Shown here: one piece after another, positions 9,520 to 18,573 of the stretch
Layout of the letters: each line of letters begins with the position of its first letter
Position numbering within the stretch: the first letter of the stretch is position 1
Source: Microcoleus sp. CAWBG506
GTDB taxonomy: Bacteria > Cyanobacteriota > Cyanobacteriia > Cyanobacteriales > Microcoleaceae
DNA length: 64,000 bases
Direction of reading: 5' to 3'
NCBI GenBank assembly: GCA_020883125.1
Contig: JAHREW010000027.1
Coordinates: 1-64,000, forward strand
Translations under genes and position numbers: made by a program
The notes under the pieces: model-generated
Database searches by the model: none
Seen by the model: only the letters and a program-made list of their open reading frames with translations
Told to the model about the DNA's origin: nothing

Positions 9520-9810
9520 ATGCAAATCACCTTAAGCCAAGAACAAACCCAAGTCCTTGAAGCTTTAGTAAAGCATGGTCAATATCCCTCCCTTGAAGAA
9601 GCAATTAATACAGCCTTACTGTTATTAATCGATGATATTACTTTATCCGATGACGACAACAGCCCAAACTATTTAGCGTGGGCCCAAGAAACTCGGAATA
9701 AAATCGAGCTAGCACGAGAACAGGCGCAACGGGGTGAGTTGCTCAATGCAGACGATGTATTAGCTCAACTTAGAGAGAAAGTGAAAAAAGCCAGAAAAGT
9801 AATAGCATGA
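9520..9810 (+). CDS. ParD-like antitoxin
   Basis: A 96-residue protein started at the ATG at 9520, which is preceded by CAGAGGTAAC. The upstream in-frame extension to 9469 lacks such a site. The N-terminus (MQITLSQEQTQVLEALVKHG, QYPSLEEAINTALLLL) is a ParD-like ribbon-helix-helix. The rest is a helical, charged toxin-binding region (AREQAQRGELLNADDVLAQL). Its stop overlaps the start of the ParE gene by four bases, so the pair is an intact translationally coupled TA operon. Confidence 0.8.
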   Translation: MQITLSQEQTQVLEALVKHGQYPSLEEAINTALLLLIDDITLSDDDNSPNYLAWAQETRNKIELAREQAQRGELLNADDVLAQLREKVKKARKVIA

Positions 9811-10103
9811 ATCGCTTGGTTATTACCCTCGAAGCAAGTCGAGATTTGTCCGAAATTTCCGATTACTTCTTGGCGCAAAGTGTAGATGCGGGCGATCGCT
9901 TTGTGGAAGGATTTGGTAAAAAATGTCAGCAGATCGCGCAGTTTCCATACTTGGGGCGATCGTATTCACAATTTGCCCCCAATTTACGTGGTGTGCCATT
10001 GATGGGATACATAGTTTTTTATCAAATAGTTGGTGATGGTATTGAAATTTTGCGCGTTATTAGCGGTTATCGTAACTTGCAGGATGTCTTCAATACTGAT
10101 TGA
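9807..10103 (+). CDS. RelE/ParE-superfamily toxin
   Basis: A 98-residue protein with the ParE pattern: LVITLEASRDLSEISDYFLA, then helices with GKKCQQIAQFPYLGRSY, and the C-terminal strands GYIVFYQIVGDGIEILRVIS followed by GYRNL. The conserved Pro-x-Leu-Gly-Arg turn and the RVISG strand fit an intact toxin. ParE family members poison gyrase, RelE members cut mRNA; which applies cannot be read here. Confidence 0.8.
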   Translation: MNRLVITLEASRDLSEISDYFLAQSVDAGDRFVEGFGKKCQQIAQFPYLGRSYSQFAPNLRGVPLMGYIVFYQIVGDGIEILRVISGYRNLQDVFNTD

Positions 10104-10107
10104 ATAA

Positions 10108-10312
10108 AAGCAATGCGATCGCTCTTTTTGGTATCGCGCCGGTCGAGATCCCTTAACTCCTGTTTCACTCTTAGGCGATCGCTCTTTTGGTATCGTGCCG
10201 GTCGATCGCCCTTTACGACTTTTTCACAAGCTACGGGCGATCCTGCAACGAGTGCTTCGCTAACGCTCTTTTGGTATCGTGTCGGTCGATCGCCTAACAG
10301 TATCAGGCATTG
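10108..10312. repeat. HIP1-anchored mosaic repeat block
   Basis: Three successive modules of TTTTTGGTATCG-CGCCGGTCG type alternate with CCCTTAACTCCTGTTTCAC and with ACGACTTTTTCACAAGC. The blocks are the same as at 8.5-8.8 kb in a different order. Noncoding. Confidence 0.65.
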
Positions 10313-10316
10313 TTTC

Positions 10317-10613
10317 TCAGTGAGCAACACGATGTATAGATTCAATGTATCGCTCAATTTCCTCATCAGTCAAACAGATTCCATTCTGCCAAAGTTCATA
10401 CTCACTGAGATCGATGTCCTCATTCCAAACCAGTCCAAAACCACCCGGTTCAACTCTAAAACTCCTGAAAAATGCAGGATTGCATAACGGAGCAAACATG
10501 GGATTGTCTAATAATTTAGAAATATCATATTTGCGGATTTCAAGATTAGTAAACTTAACCATCAAGGTATTATCATCAATAGCTTTAGCCGAAACAATGC
10601 GCTCAGGTTTCAT
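10317..10613 (-). CDS. DUF2442 protein
   Basis: A 98-residue DUF2442 protein, recognisable from LVKF-like strands, the block LDNPMFAPLCNPAFF, and RVEPGGFGLVWNEDIDLSEYEL. It lies 12 bases downstream of the DUF4160 gene on the same strand. DUF4160 and DUF2442 are frequent neighbours, often regarded as TA-like pairs; the function of this pair is unknown. Confidence 0.85.
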   Translation of the reverse strand: MKPERIVSAKAIDDNTLMVKFTNLEIRKYDISKLLDNPMFAPLCNPAFFRSFRVEPGGFGLVWNEDIDLSEYELWQNGICLTDEEIERYIESIHRVAH

Positions 10614-10625
10614 AAAAAATCACAG

Positions 10626-10874
10626 TTATTTTAACGGTGGAAGTTTACTAAATTCTTGGCTATTCCACATATCCAGCAGTTCTTTCTGGTACAACGCAGC
10701 CCATTCTAATACCAGCTTTTGGGCCCGATTCGGTAAATCTCCTTCAATAATGTCTAAAGACTCAATGCCGATCAAAGCATTGTACTCACCGTAAACTGCG
10801 TGAAAATGAGGAGGTGGGTGATCCCCAAAGAAAATTTTGATGATAATTCCGTAAAATCGTGCAACTTCTGGCAT
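10626..10874 (-). CDS. DUF4160 protein
   Basis: An 82-residue DUF4160 protein with the family signature GIIIKIFFGDHPPPHFHAVY near the start, followed by a helical C-terminal half (AQKLVLEWAALYQKELLDMW). It is first in a two-gene operon with DUF2442. The clustered HPPPHFH histidines look like a metal or nucleic-acid site, but no activity is established that I know of. Confidence 0.85.
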   Translation of the reverse strand: MPEVARFYGIIIKIFFGDHPPPHFHAVYGEYNALIGIESLDIIEGDLPNRAQKLVLEWAALYQKELLDMWNSQEFSKLPPLK

Positions 10875-10939
10875 AAAGCTTCTCTAGACGACGATATGAG
10901 GATTATTGTAGCCGAGGTAAGAGCACAATGACATTTTAG

Positions 10940-11093
10940 AGCGGATTTCCAGCGATCGCTCTTTTTGACATCCAAAGGTCGAGATCCCTTAACTCCTGTT
11001 TCACGCGCCAAGCGCGATCGCTCTTTTTGGTATCAAAAGGTCCATCGCCCTTGACAACTTTTTCACTCTTAGAAGGGCGATCAATTATCCCTC
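10940..11093. repeat. HIP1-anchored mosaic repeat block
   Basis: Modules GACATCCAAAGGTCGAGATC, CCCTTAACTCCTGTTTCAC and GCGCCAAGCGCGATCGCTC recur in the same wording as at 8.6-8.75 kb. Noncoding. Confidence 0.65.
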
Positions 11094-11265
11094 TTGTCCC
11101 CCCCCTTAAGAAGGGGGGCGCCAGGGTGATCTGGCCCTAACAATAACGCTAAATCCAACCCAACAACTCCCCACAAACCCCCTCAAAACCCTGCAACACA
11201 TCAACATTAGTAAGCCTGACAACTTTCAATCCATACCCCTCTAAAATCCCTGTTCTTTCCGCATC
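11094..11265 (-). pseudogene. DUF559 cassette, copy 3, truncated
   Basis: The left flank and about the last 40 codons of a DUF559 gene are nearly identical to the copies at 4.6 and 8.8 kb, including the reverse complement of AACCCAACAACTCCC and ACACATCAACATTAGTAA. Homology stops abruptly at about 11264, inside the codons for KDAER, and unrelated sequence follows. This is a clean 5' truncation of a third copy. The rest of the gap to 11532 contains no gene that I recognise. Confidence 0.8.
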
Positions 11266-11403
11266 ATATAGTTTCGCTTCCTGAGTCAACTTTTCCCGAC
11301 TCAAATCTGCGCTTTGTAAAGTTTTATGAAGATGAGGCTACATTCTGCATAAAACTAGCGCCTTCCTCCAGATAGATAAGTGACGGCTGGTTTTTGAGTG
11401 CGA

Positions 11404-11454
11404 CGGGCGATCGCCCTTTCCTCCTTTTTCTCAAGAAAGGGCGATCGCCCTTGG
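11404..11454. repeat. Inverted HIP1 hairpin
   Basis: GGGCGATCGCCCTTTC and its near-complement GAAAGGGCGATCGCCC are separated by about 15 bases and can form a strong stem. It lies upstream of the HAF-repeat gene; it could be a transcriptional barrier or simply two HIP1 repeats in inverted order. Confidence 0.6.
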
Positions 11455-11538
11455 CAAATAAATCAATCGTAGGATACGGCAATACCTTGTAATGACACGG
11501 TTAAAAAGTAAATTAGAGATTGGAATAGAGAGGTGCAC

Positions 11539-13143
11539 ATGAAAAAAATCAACAAAATGTTTCAACAAGCTCCCTTGAGCAGATTTGTTCACAGTTCTCT
11601 GTCGCTGGCTGCTTTCACGATATTGGGATTTACCGCAATTGAACCTGTAAATGCCGCCAGTTTGCATACAGGTTTCGCTTCCTATAGCATTACCGACCTC
11701 GGTGAAGGTAATGCCAGTGGTATCAACAATCTCGGACAAGTGGTAGTTGGTCAGAAAGGTGTTGGTTGGATATGGGACGAGGGTCAGTTGACTGAGGTTA
11801 AAGATAGCACTTGGGCTTACCAAATCAATAATTCTGGTCAAGTCGTGGGTCGTTATCTTAGTGAAAATTGGACGGATAATGCCTACCTGTGGGAAAACGG
11901 TCAAAGGACTGACCTCGGTTATCTTGGTGGTATCAGCAGTCTGGCTAGTGACATCAATGAGGCTGGACAAATAGTTGGTTGGTTTAAGACTACACCAGAC
12001 AAATTTAATCCCTTTTTATGGCAAAACGGCGAGATGATTGATCTCGGTACTCTTGGTTTCAATGGAGGAGCTCAGGGTATCAACAACCGAGGGCAAATAG
12101 TTGGCTATTCGGGTCTGGTTGTCGGCATAACTCACGCTTTCCAGTGGGAAAATGGTCAGATGATTGACTTGGGAACTATTCCAGGATATAACGGCAGCAC
12201 AGCTTATGATATCAATGATGTTGGACAGGCGATCGGCTATTCATCAAATAATATCACTCAGCAAGAGCGCGCTACTTTGTGGTCTAACGGTCAAGTTACA
12301 GATTTGGGCACTCTCGGTGGCAATAAAACTGCTGCGGTTGATATTAACAATAAAGGTCAAGTAGTCGGTTTTGGTAACACTACTGGCAATGGTGGACTTG
12401 CTCATGGTTTTATCTGGGAAGATGGCAAGATGGCTGATGTAAATAGCCTGATTGATAAAGATTCTGGCTGGTTTTTACAACAAATAAACGGCATTAATGA
12501 TCGAGGACAAATGGTAGGTCAAGGTATTAACAGTGCGACCGGGAAACAGCATGGTTTTCTGCTGAATCCGATTTCCGGTACTTCTCAGCGTAATCCGTTG
12601 TTACCGGATAGTTTTGAGGATGGTTGGCATATTTTTAATAATGTGGCAAATCGTCTCTGGTTCGATCCGCCAACCTCTGCTGGTTTTACTTTCAAAATAG
12701 GCGATCATGTGACTGATAGCGGTGGTGGGTATCTAGTCATCGGTAGTCCGATCGCCGTTAATCCCAATCCAACCGAACCATCGCTATTTACCAAAATTCT
12801 GGGTTTACCTAGCGGTATTGATGCTGACGAGCTTTTTTCCGTCTTAGTTGGAGGCAAAGAAATTGGCAAATTTAAACCTAATGAAGTAGTAGATTTTGTG
12901 GCTTTACTTGGTTACGGTGTCTCCGAGTTTAGCGTCACTGGTATCGACGCAGCAATTGACCCAACAAACCCCGTAGCATTCCCGATTAAGTTAGAATCTA
13001 ATCGGGATATATTCTCTTTTAAGATGCGGGGGATTGATGGTGCTGAAGCTGTTCCCGAACCTTCAGAAATTGCTGGTATCGTAACTTCCGCTGCTTTTTT
13101 GGTTGGCGTGTTGCTTAAACGCAAATCTAAATTAGTCGGCTAA
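11539..13143 (+). CDS. HAF-repeat exported protein with PEP-CTERM anchor
   Basis: About 534 residues, started at the ATG at 11539, which has AGAGAGG six bases upstream. A signal peptide (hydrophobic stretch SLSLAAFTILGF, ending around NAASL) precedes seven or so HAF-type repeats, each with a form of DLGTLGG, INNxGQVVG and WENGQM. The C-terminus is a PEP-CTERM signal: VPEPSE, a hydrophobic helix and a basic tail (KRKSK). Such proteins are exported, trimmed by an exosortase and released or retained in the sheath. Function is unknown; the repeats suggest a propeller-like structure. A GVSEFSVTGIDAAIDP-type region before the sorting signal is common in PEP-CTERM proteins. Confidence 0.85.
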   Translation: MKKINKMFQQAPLSRFVHSSLSLAAFTILGFTAIEPVNAASLHTGFASYSITDLGEGNASGINNLGQVVVGQKGVGWIWDEGQLTEVKDSTWAYQINNSGQVVGRYLSENWTDNAYLWENGQRTDLGYLGGISSLASDINEAGQIVGWFKTTPDKFNPFLWQNGEMIDLGTLGFNGGAQGINNRGQIVGYSGLVVGITHAFQWENGQMIDLGTIPGYNGSTAYDINDVGQAIGYSSNNITQQERATLWSNGQVTDLGTLGGNKTAAVDINNKGQVVGFGNTTGNGGLAHGFIWEDGKMADVNSLIDKDSGWFLQQINGINDRGQMVGQGINSATGKQHGFLLNPISGTSQRNPLLPDSFEDGWHIFNNVANRLWFDPPTSAGFTFKIGDHVTDSGGGYLVIGSPIAVNPNPTEPSLFTKILGLPSGIDADELFSVLVGGKEIGKFKPNEVVDFVALLGYGVSEFSVTGIDAAIDPTNPVAFPIKLESNRDIFSFKMRGIDGAEAVPEPSEIAGIVTSAAFLVGVLLKRKSKLVG

Positions 13144-13299
13144 TGTCGCGGGAATTATAGCTGTTGACAGTTGACAGTGGACTGGTATAGCAACCGCCTT
13201 GGTGGTTAAGGCATAACTTTGGGGTAAGGGCTCTGGCATTCGGGCAGATAATTTATGGGTTTTACTCAAGGATTTTCCGCCCAAATGCGAGAGCCCCTA

Positions 13300-13342
13300 C
13301 CAATAACCAATAACCAATAACCAATAACCAATAACCAATAAC
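13300..13342. repeat. Heptameric STRR array (CCAATAA)n
   Basis: About six head-to-tail copies of CCAATAA end exactly at the stop region of the following minus-strand gene. The type is the short tandemly repeated repetitive sequences of filamentous cyanobacteria. Confidence 0.9.
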
Positions 13343-15900
13343 TACCACTGTGGCTGAGAAGCCATCAAAGCAGTGGCCGCTTCACTCGGTAACGGCTTAG
13401 CAAAAAAATAACCTTGCCCGTACTCGCAGCCGATCGCCCTTAACCTAGCCAATTGTGCCGCCGTCTCCACACCCTCAGCAATCACATCCATACCCAAAGC
13501 ATGGGCGAGGGTAACAATCGTCCGCACGATCGCCACATTCTCCCCCTCGCTTTCTATCTCCATCAGGCCCACAAACGACTTATCAACCTTCAAAGTATCT
13601 GTCGGAAACCGACTCAAATAACTCAACGAAGAATAACCAGTACCAAAATCATCAATTCCTAACTTGACATTCAGGGCTTTCATATGCTTTAAAACCGCGA
13701 TCGCCGACTCCACATCATCCATCACCACACTCTCAGTAATCTCCAACTTCAAACTATGGGCACTCAAACCCGTTGTTCCCAAAATCTGCTTAATTCGCGC
13801 CACCAAATCCGGCTGAGCAAACTGCTTCCCAGACAAATTTACACTCATCATCAAAGGTCGATCGAAATCAAACATCCCCTCCCACAGACGCAACTGACGA
13901 CAAGCCTCCTCCAACACCCACTCACCAAGGGGTACAATCGCCCCCGTCTCCTCAGCCACCGGAATAAACTTCACAGGCGACACCAAACCCCGCACCGGAT
14001 GCTGCCAACGCACCAAAGCCTCAAACCCAATAATCCTCCCAGTTGCCAAACACACAAACGGCTGGTAGTGCAGCAAAAACTCCCCACGCTTGAGCGCCAT
14101 CCGCAAATCCGTCTCCAACTGCAACCTCTCCAGGGCCAAATCGTGCATCGAAGAATTAAACAACTGATACCTTCCCATCCCCAAAGCCTTCGCCCGATAC
14201 ATCGCCGTGTGGGCATCCCTGAGCAAATGTTCCGGCTGTTCCCTGACAGTAGCAGCGGCGGAACCCCCCACCGCAATGCCGATGCTAGCAGTGACAAATA
14301 CCTCTTGTCCTCTCAACTCAAAAGGCACAATTAAAGCTTGGTGAATGCGATCGGCCAAACTCATCGCACTATCAACATCCGTGTTTTTCAGCAAAATCGC
14401 AAAATCATCACCCCCCACCCGCGCCACAGTCTCCCCGTGGTAAAGACTTGCTCTCAACCGCAGCACAACGCCCATCAGCAGTTCATCCCCCGCCAAATGA
14501 CCCAAAGAATCATTAATCACCTTGAACCGGTCTAAATCCAAAAACAGCACCGCAAACAAATAGCTGTGGCGACTTCTAGTATTGCCGATCGCCTGCCCCA
14601 GACACTCCACAAACAAATCCCGGTTAGGCAAACCTGTCAGCGAATCGTGAAAATCATCGTAGAGTTTTTTGTAAGCAATGACACCCACACCAGTCATCAC
14701 CAAACCCAAAGCCGGCGACACCAGAGGCACCCACCCACCCACTGTAAAAACGCCAAAACTCATCCCCAACAGCGCTATCAATACCCCAAGCCCAAACAAT
14801 CCAGCCCGAAGAGGGTGCTGAATCCGCCAAGCTATAGTCCCGCCGAGCACCGCCCAGGAAGCATTCCACAAAATTTCTGCCCAGGATGGCCACATCCAAA
14901 AATGCGATCGCCCATCCAACACTGCACTCAATAATTGGCTCAGCATTTGAGCGTGCAGCAGCACCCCCGGCATTTTTGGACTTTGGTTGAGCGCTGGGCT
15001 ATAGGGTGTCAAAAACAAATCTCTGGCACTAGGGGCCGTTGTCCCAATCAACACAATCTTGTCTTTCACCCAACTGGGGTCAATTTCTCCCTTCAACACC
15101 TGCGTGATACTCACTTGTCGCGCCACGTTGTTAGCAGAATGGTATTTGAGCAGAATTTGGTAGCCTTTGGTGTCAATATTGGCATAGCCACCACTGTTAG
15201 GTCTTAAAGGTTGGAATTGTGCCTTACCCCAGTTGATTTGGTTGGGATGAACAGGGCTATTTTCTGGTTGCAACCTGTCTTTGAGATACAGCAAAGCTAG
15301 TTGTACAGAAAATGAGAAAGCGATCGTTCCATCTGGTTTCGACACAGAAATCAAATTGCGACGCACCACACCATCAGCGTCGAGCACAAAGTCGTTAAAG
15401 CCCACTCGCTCTGGTGGTATCCCCGGTGGTGCAGATACTCCCGGACTTTCCCCATCGCTCAATTTGTCGATCGCCACCACATTCGGTGCTTTCAATTGCG
15501 CCAACAATTCCTGATTTCCCGGTGCTTGCGGCAAATCGCGGTACAAATCCAAACCGATCGCCTTTGGATGATATTTTTGCAATTTTGTCAAGGTTTGAGC
15601 AAGGGTTCGATCGGTAATTGGAAATCTGCCCAAGGCTTGAATATCCGCCTCAGAAATGCCCACTACCAGCAGTCTCGGATCGGCTTCCTTCGATGGCTGC
15701 AAGCGCACTAAGGAGTCAAAACTCCCTAATTCCCAGCTTTGGAACCCTCCCAACCGACGCACTCCCAGATTCAGTAGTGTTACTGTTGCGCCCGCCAATA
15801 CAGCAGGCAAAACCCATACCCGCCCACCTTGACAATTCAAGTCCAGGCGAGTTAGGACAGAAAACAGCGATCGAATATTTTGAGATAATTTGGAACTCAT
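13342..15900 (-). CDS. CHASE2-GGDEF-EAL cyclic-di-GMP signalling protein
   Basis: About 852 residues when started at the ATG at 15900 (MSSKLSQNIRS); the frame is open further 5' but that part has no homology-like character. An N-terminal membrane anchor is followed by an extracellular CHASE2 sensor (with KDKIVLIGTTAPSARDLFLT near its end) and three hydrophobic helices. The GGDEF domain has DSLTGLPNRDLF and the active-site loop RVGGDDF, an accepted variant. The EAL domain has GFEALVRWQHP, LKLEITES and DDFGTGYSSLSYL, all consistent with an active phosphodiesterase. It may synthesise, degrade or do both under a periplasmic signal. Monocistronic, with no obvious partner. Confidence 0.9.
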   Translation of the reverse strand: MSSKLSQNIRSLFSVLTRLDLNCQGGRVWVLPAVLAGATVTLLNLGVRRLGGFQSWELGSFDSLVRLQPSKEADPRLLVVGISEADIQALGRFPITDRTLAQTLTKLQKYHPKAIGLDLYRDLPQAPGNQELLAQLKAPNVVAIDKLSDGESPGVSAPPGIPPERVGFNDFVLDADGVVRRNLISVSKPDGTIAFSFSVQLALLYLKDRLQPENSPVHPNQINWGKAQFQPLRPNSGGYANIDTKGYQILLKYHSANNVARQVSITQVLKGEIDPSWVKDKIVLIGTTAPSARDLFLTPYSPALNQSPKMPGVLLHAQMLSQLLSAVLDGRSHFWMWPSWAEILWNASWAVLGGTIAWRIQHPLRAGLFGLGVLIALLGMSFGVFTVGGWVPLVSPALGLVMTGVGVIAYKKLYDDFHDSLTGLPNRDLFVECLGQAIGNTRSRHSYLFAVLFLDLDRFKVINDSLGHLAGDELLMGVVLRLRASLYHGETVARVGGDDFAILLKNTDVDSAMSLADRIHQALIVPFELRGQEVFVTASIGIAVGGSAAATVREQPEHLLRDAHTAMYRAKALGMGRYQLFNSSMHDLALERLQLETDLRMALKRGEFLLHYQPFVCLATGRIIGFEALVRWQHPVRGLVSPVKFIPVAEETGAIVPLGEWVLEEACRQLRLWEGMFDFDRPLMMSVNLSGKQFAQPDLVARIKQILGTTGLSAHSLKLEITESVVMDDVESAIAVLKHMKALNVKLGIDDFGTGYSSLSYLSRFPTDTLKVDKSFVGLMEIESEGENVAIVRTIVTLAHALGMDVIAEGVETAAQLARLRAIGCEYGQGYFFAKPLPSEAATALMASQPQW

Positions 15901-16187
15901 CCGAAAGTAAATCGCACAAAGCAAAATGTCGAAGGCATAATTAAACCTCATAAATTCAGAGAGAGAGCTTTGATGCGGGGAGCAACTTCTGCCATCGGCA
16001 AAAATTGACCTATACAAATTTACGTATCCCAGTCTGTTGTCACAGAATGGTTTCAGAAGTTGTGGCAAAAACGAGTTTGCCTAAACAGATTGCTTGATTT
16101 AACAAAGTTTATACGAACCTTAAGAGTGTGTCAGTCCTGGTAGGGTTAAAATTTAGTCGATAGACTTTCAGGATTTTTTTTGAGATT

Positions 16188-17015
16188 ATGGCGAATCAAC
16201 TTCCAATTCCGGTGATTGTTAACGGTGCTGCGGGCAAAATGGGCCGCGAAGTAATTAAGGCGATCGCCAAGGCTCCAGACCTCACCCTATTCGGGGCCAT
16301 AGACCACTCTCCGGAAGTCCTGAACGCGGATGCGGGAGAATTGGCGGGGGGAGCCGCGTTAGAAGTTCCCATTACCGACGATTTGCAAGGAATGCTCGTA
16401 TTAGCAGCCCAGGAAAAACAGCCAGGGGTGATGGTAGATTTTACACACCCGAAGTCGGTTTACGAAAATGTGCGATCGGCCATAGCCTACGGCATTCGTC
16501 CCGTCGTCGGCACCACTGGTTTGAGTACCGAGCAAATTCAAAAATTAGCTGATTTTGCCGACAAAGCCAGCATTGGCTGTCTAATTATACCCAATTTTTC
16601 CATCGGCATGGTTCTACTACAACAAGCCGCTGTCACAGCATCTCAATATTTTGAACACGTAGAAATTATCGAACTCCACCACAATCAAAAAGCCGATGCT
16701 CCCAGTGGTACTGCCATTCAAACTGCCGAAATGCTAGCAGAAATGGGAAAAACTTTCAATCCGCAACAGGTAGAAGAAACCGAAAAATTAGTGGGAGCTA
16801 GAGGCTCTTTAGCCGAGGAAGGAATTCGGATTCACAGCATCCGCTTACCCGGTTTAATTGCTCACCAAGAAGTAATTTTTGGTGGCGAGGGTCAAGTTTA
16901 TACTTTACGCCACGACACCAGCGATCGCGTTTGTTATATGCCCGGAGTCATCCTATCTATACGAAAAGTAATTGAATTGCGCTCGCTCGTTTACGGCTTG
17001 GAAAAAATATTGTAG
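16188..17015 (+). CDS. dapB: 4-hydroxy-tetrahydrodipicolinate reductase
   Basis: A 275-residue DapB, usual length. It reduces the cyclic DapA product with NAD(P)H in the lysine/diaminopimelate pathway. Seen: the Rossmann motif [19 protein letters not shown], the GTTGLS loop, [13 protein letters not shown], and the catalytic and substrate segment [15 protein letters not shown] with the histidines and lysine expected. It is transcribed away from the CHASE2 gene, and the promoter is presumably in the 287-base gap. Confidence 0.95.
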   Translation: MANQLPIPVIVNGAAGKMGREVIKAIAKAPDLTLFGAIDHSPEVLNADAGELAGGAALEVPITDDLQGMLVLAAQEKQPGVMVDFTHPKSVYENVRSAIAYGIRPVVGTTGLSTEQIQKLADFADKASIGCLIIPNFSIGMVLLQQAAVTASQYFEHVEIIELHHNQKADAPSGTAIQTAEMLAEMGKTFNPQQVEETEKLVGARGSLAEEGIRIHSIRLPGLIAHQEVIFGGEGQVYTLRHDTSDRVCYMPGVILSIRKVIELRSLVYGLEKIL

Positions 17016-17017
17016 AT

Positions 17018-17226
17018 TATTGGTTATTTGTTATTTGTTAGTGGTTAGTGGTTGTTTGTTGTTTGTGTATTTGTTATTTGCTACTGCTTCCTTATTGAGG
17101 GCAATGGCGATTTATGATTTCGAGTAACTAACCCATAACAAATAACCCATAACAAATAACCCATAACAAATAACCCATAACAAATAACCCATAACAAATA
17201 ACCCATAACCCATAACCCATAACCAT
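17018..17226. repeat. STRR-type array (TAACCCATAACAAA and TTATTTG variants)
   Basis: An inverted arrangement: first TTATTTGTTA-like units, then an array of TAACCCA and TAACAAA heptamers that runs to within two bases of the next start codon. Noncoding. Confidence 0.85.
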
Positions 17227-17227
17227 T

Positions 17228-17914
17228 ATGCTAATTCCCTTAACTCGCGAAACATTTCAAGAACTAATTCCCGCCGTCGCCACCGGAGCCCAATACAAAT
17301 ATTTCTGGGGAAAACCACCAGACTTTCTCAGAAGAATGCTAATCTCTGCTGTCGCCGTAGTTTTTCTAGTTGTCCTCTACAACTTCGCCGGTTCCGATGT
17401 CGGGCCCCTAGTATTAATCACCGGATTAATCGCAGGTTTGTACTGGTTGTGGGGACCTATTTTGTGGGCGAGTTTGCGGAATGCAGAATGCCGGAAATAT
17501 AAATATTGCGGTTTTTGGCAAGGACGAGTTTTGGATATATACATCACAGATGAAGTCACAAGTCAAGAAGAAACAGTTAACCAAAAAGGGCAACTCGTAA
17601 TAGTAGACAACTTAGAACCGCGAATCAACTTAGAAGTTGGCGACAAAACGGGATTTACGACTACACTAAAAGCTCCTTTGCAGAAAAATCATCAGGGAAT
17701 TGTCCCCGGCCAAGCTGCTTTGATGTTAATCATGTCGAATCAAGAAGATTTGGGCAGAATTGCCAAAGTTTCAGATATTTACATTCCCAGCCGCGACGTA
17801 TGGGTTAGCGACTACCCTTATTTGCGTAAAGATTTGTTTGTTGAAATGAGCCAACAAATAAAAAAAGGTAGGCAGAAAAAAACCCGCAATACTGACAATT
17901 GGAGTTTAGACTAA
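17228..17914 (+). CDS. Conserved cyanobacterial membrane protein
   Basis: A 228-residue protein with two close hydrophobic segments (about 40-80: ISAVAVVFLVVLYNFAGS and GPLVLITGLIAGLYWLWGPI) and then a hydrophilic domain of beta character (QGRVLDIYITDEVTS, RINLEVGDKTGFTTTLKAPL). The family is widespread in cyanobacteria and is sometimes labelled phosphate ABC transporter permease, which the sequence does not support. Function unknown. Confidence 0.75.
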   Translation: MLIPLTRETFQELIPAVATGAQYKYFWGKPPDFLRRMLISAVAVVFLVVLYNFAGSDVGPLVLITGLIAGLYWLWGPILWASLRNAECRKYKYCGFWQGRVLDIYITDEVTSQEETVNQKGQLVIVDNLEPRINLEVGDKTGFTTTLKAPLQKNHQGIVPGQAALMLIMSNQEDLGRIAKVSDIYIPSRDVWVSDYPYLRKDLFVEMSQQIKKGRQKKTRNTDNWSLD

Positions 17915-17918
17915 GCAG

Positions 17919-17950
17919 AATTTATACTCAGCGTTCGCTGAGTATAAATT
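17919..17950. terminator. Near-perfect palindrome, likely bidirectional terminator
   Basis: Arms AATTTATACTCAGCG and CGCTGAGTATAAATT are exact reverse complements separated by TT. It starts 5 bases after the stop of the membrane protein gene. No long U-run follows, so factor-independent termination is plausible but not certain. Confidence 0.6.
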
Positions 17951-18573
17951 GTGGTGAATTTAGAGAGAGTAGAAAGGTTAACTAATCGATTTTGACGAGT
18001 TTTGGAACCTACCTTTACCCTTCTTGACCACAGGATAGCGACATCTTCGAGTGCGAGGTTTTCCTGTTTGCCATCCATCGGAATTTCCTCATCTATTAAT
18101 CGTGAAAGCTCAAACCCTTGATTTTGCTAAATTATAAGCATTACTTGGCTGGCAGAACCTCTAGTGACACTCACGAGCAAAACCTAATTAATTGGGATAA
18201 GAATGCTGTCGGGATTTTTCTGATCGTTCGTCGATCCGTTCTCAGGATCAATTAATCACGATCGCAGTCGCATCTATCAACGGGGGGATTTGACCAATAG
18301 CAATCTGGAGGCGATCGCCAAAGATGCCATCGGAGACAGTTATAAAATTGCGGCTGCCAAAAAAGTGAGTGAAATAGGAGATGGATATCAATGCAAATTA
18401 CAACCCATATAACCGATTTCTTAAATTAATCTCTAGGGTTAGTCGCGATGAAATGTTGAATACAACTTGCTAATTTGTAGGGTGCATCGCGATGAAATGT
18501 GCGAGAAAAATTGCAGATTATAAATGACGAAGCACCTTACGCTAACGAGATATTAGCTGTTTTCAACGAAGTG
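17951..18573. other. Gene-poor stretch with decayed coding fragments
   Basis: No intact gene of usual length is seen. On the plus strand, 18258-18417 reads HDRSRIYQRGDLTNSN and then LEAIAKDAIGDSYKIAAAKK without a start, which looks like the decayed end of a gene. On the minus strand a short frame near 18000-18090 encodes DGWQTGKPRTRRCRYPVVKK, again without a convincing start. Repeated phrases TCGCGATGAAATGT occur twice (about 18440 and 18487). Confidence 0.4.

Noticed and set aside
13756-14334. Long open frame opposite the EAL gene
   Set aside because: It is a shadow of the real gene; composition (T/H/Q/P-rich) is typical of antisense frames and no family features exist.
13300-17226. Tandem arrays as possible replication origin iterons
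   Set aside because: They are heptameric STRR arrays spread through the window and are not near dnaA or dnaN-type genes or DnaA boxes that I can recognise.
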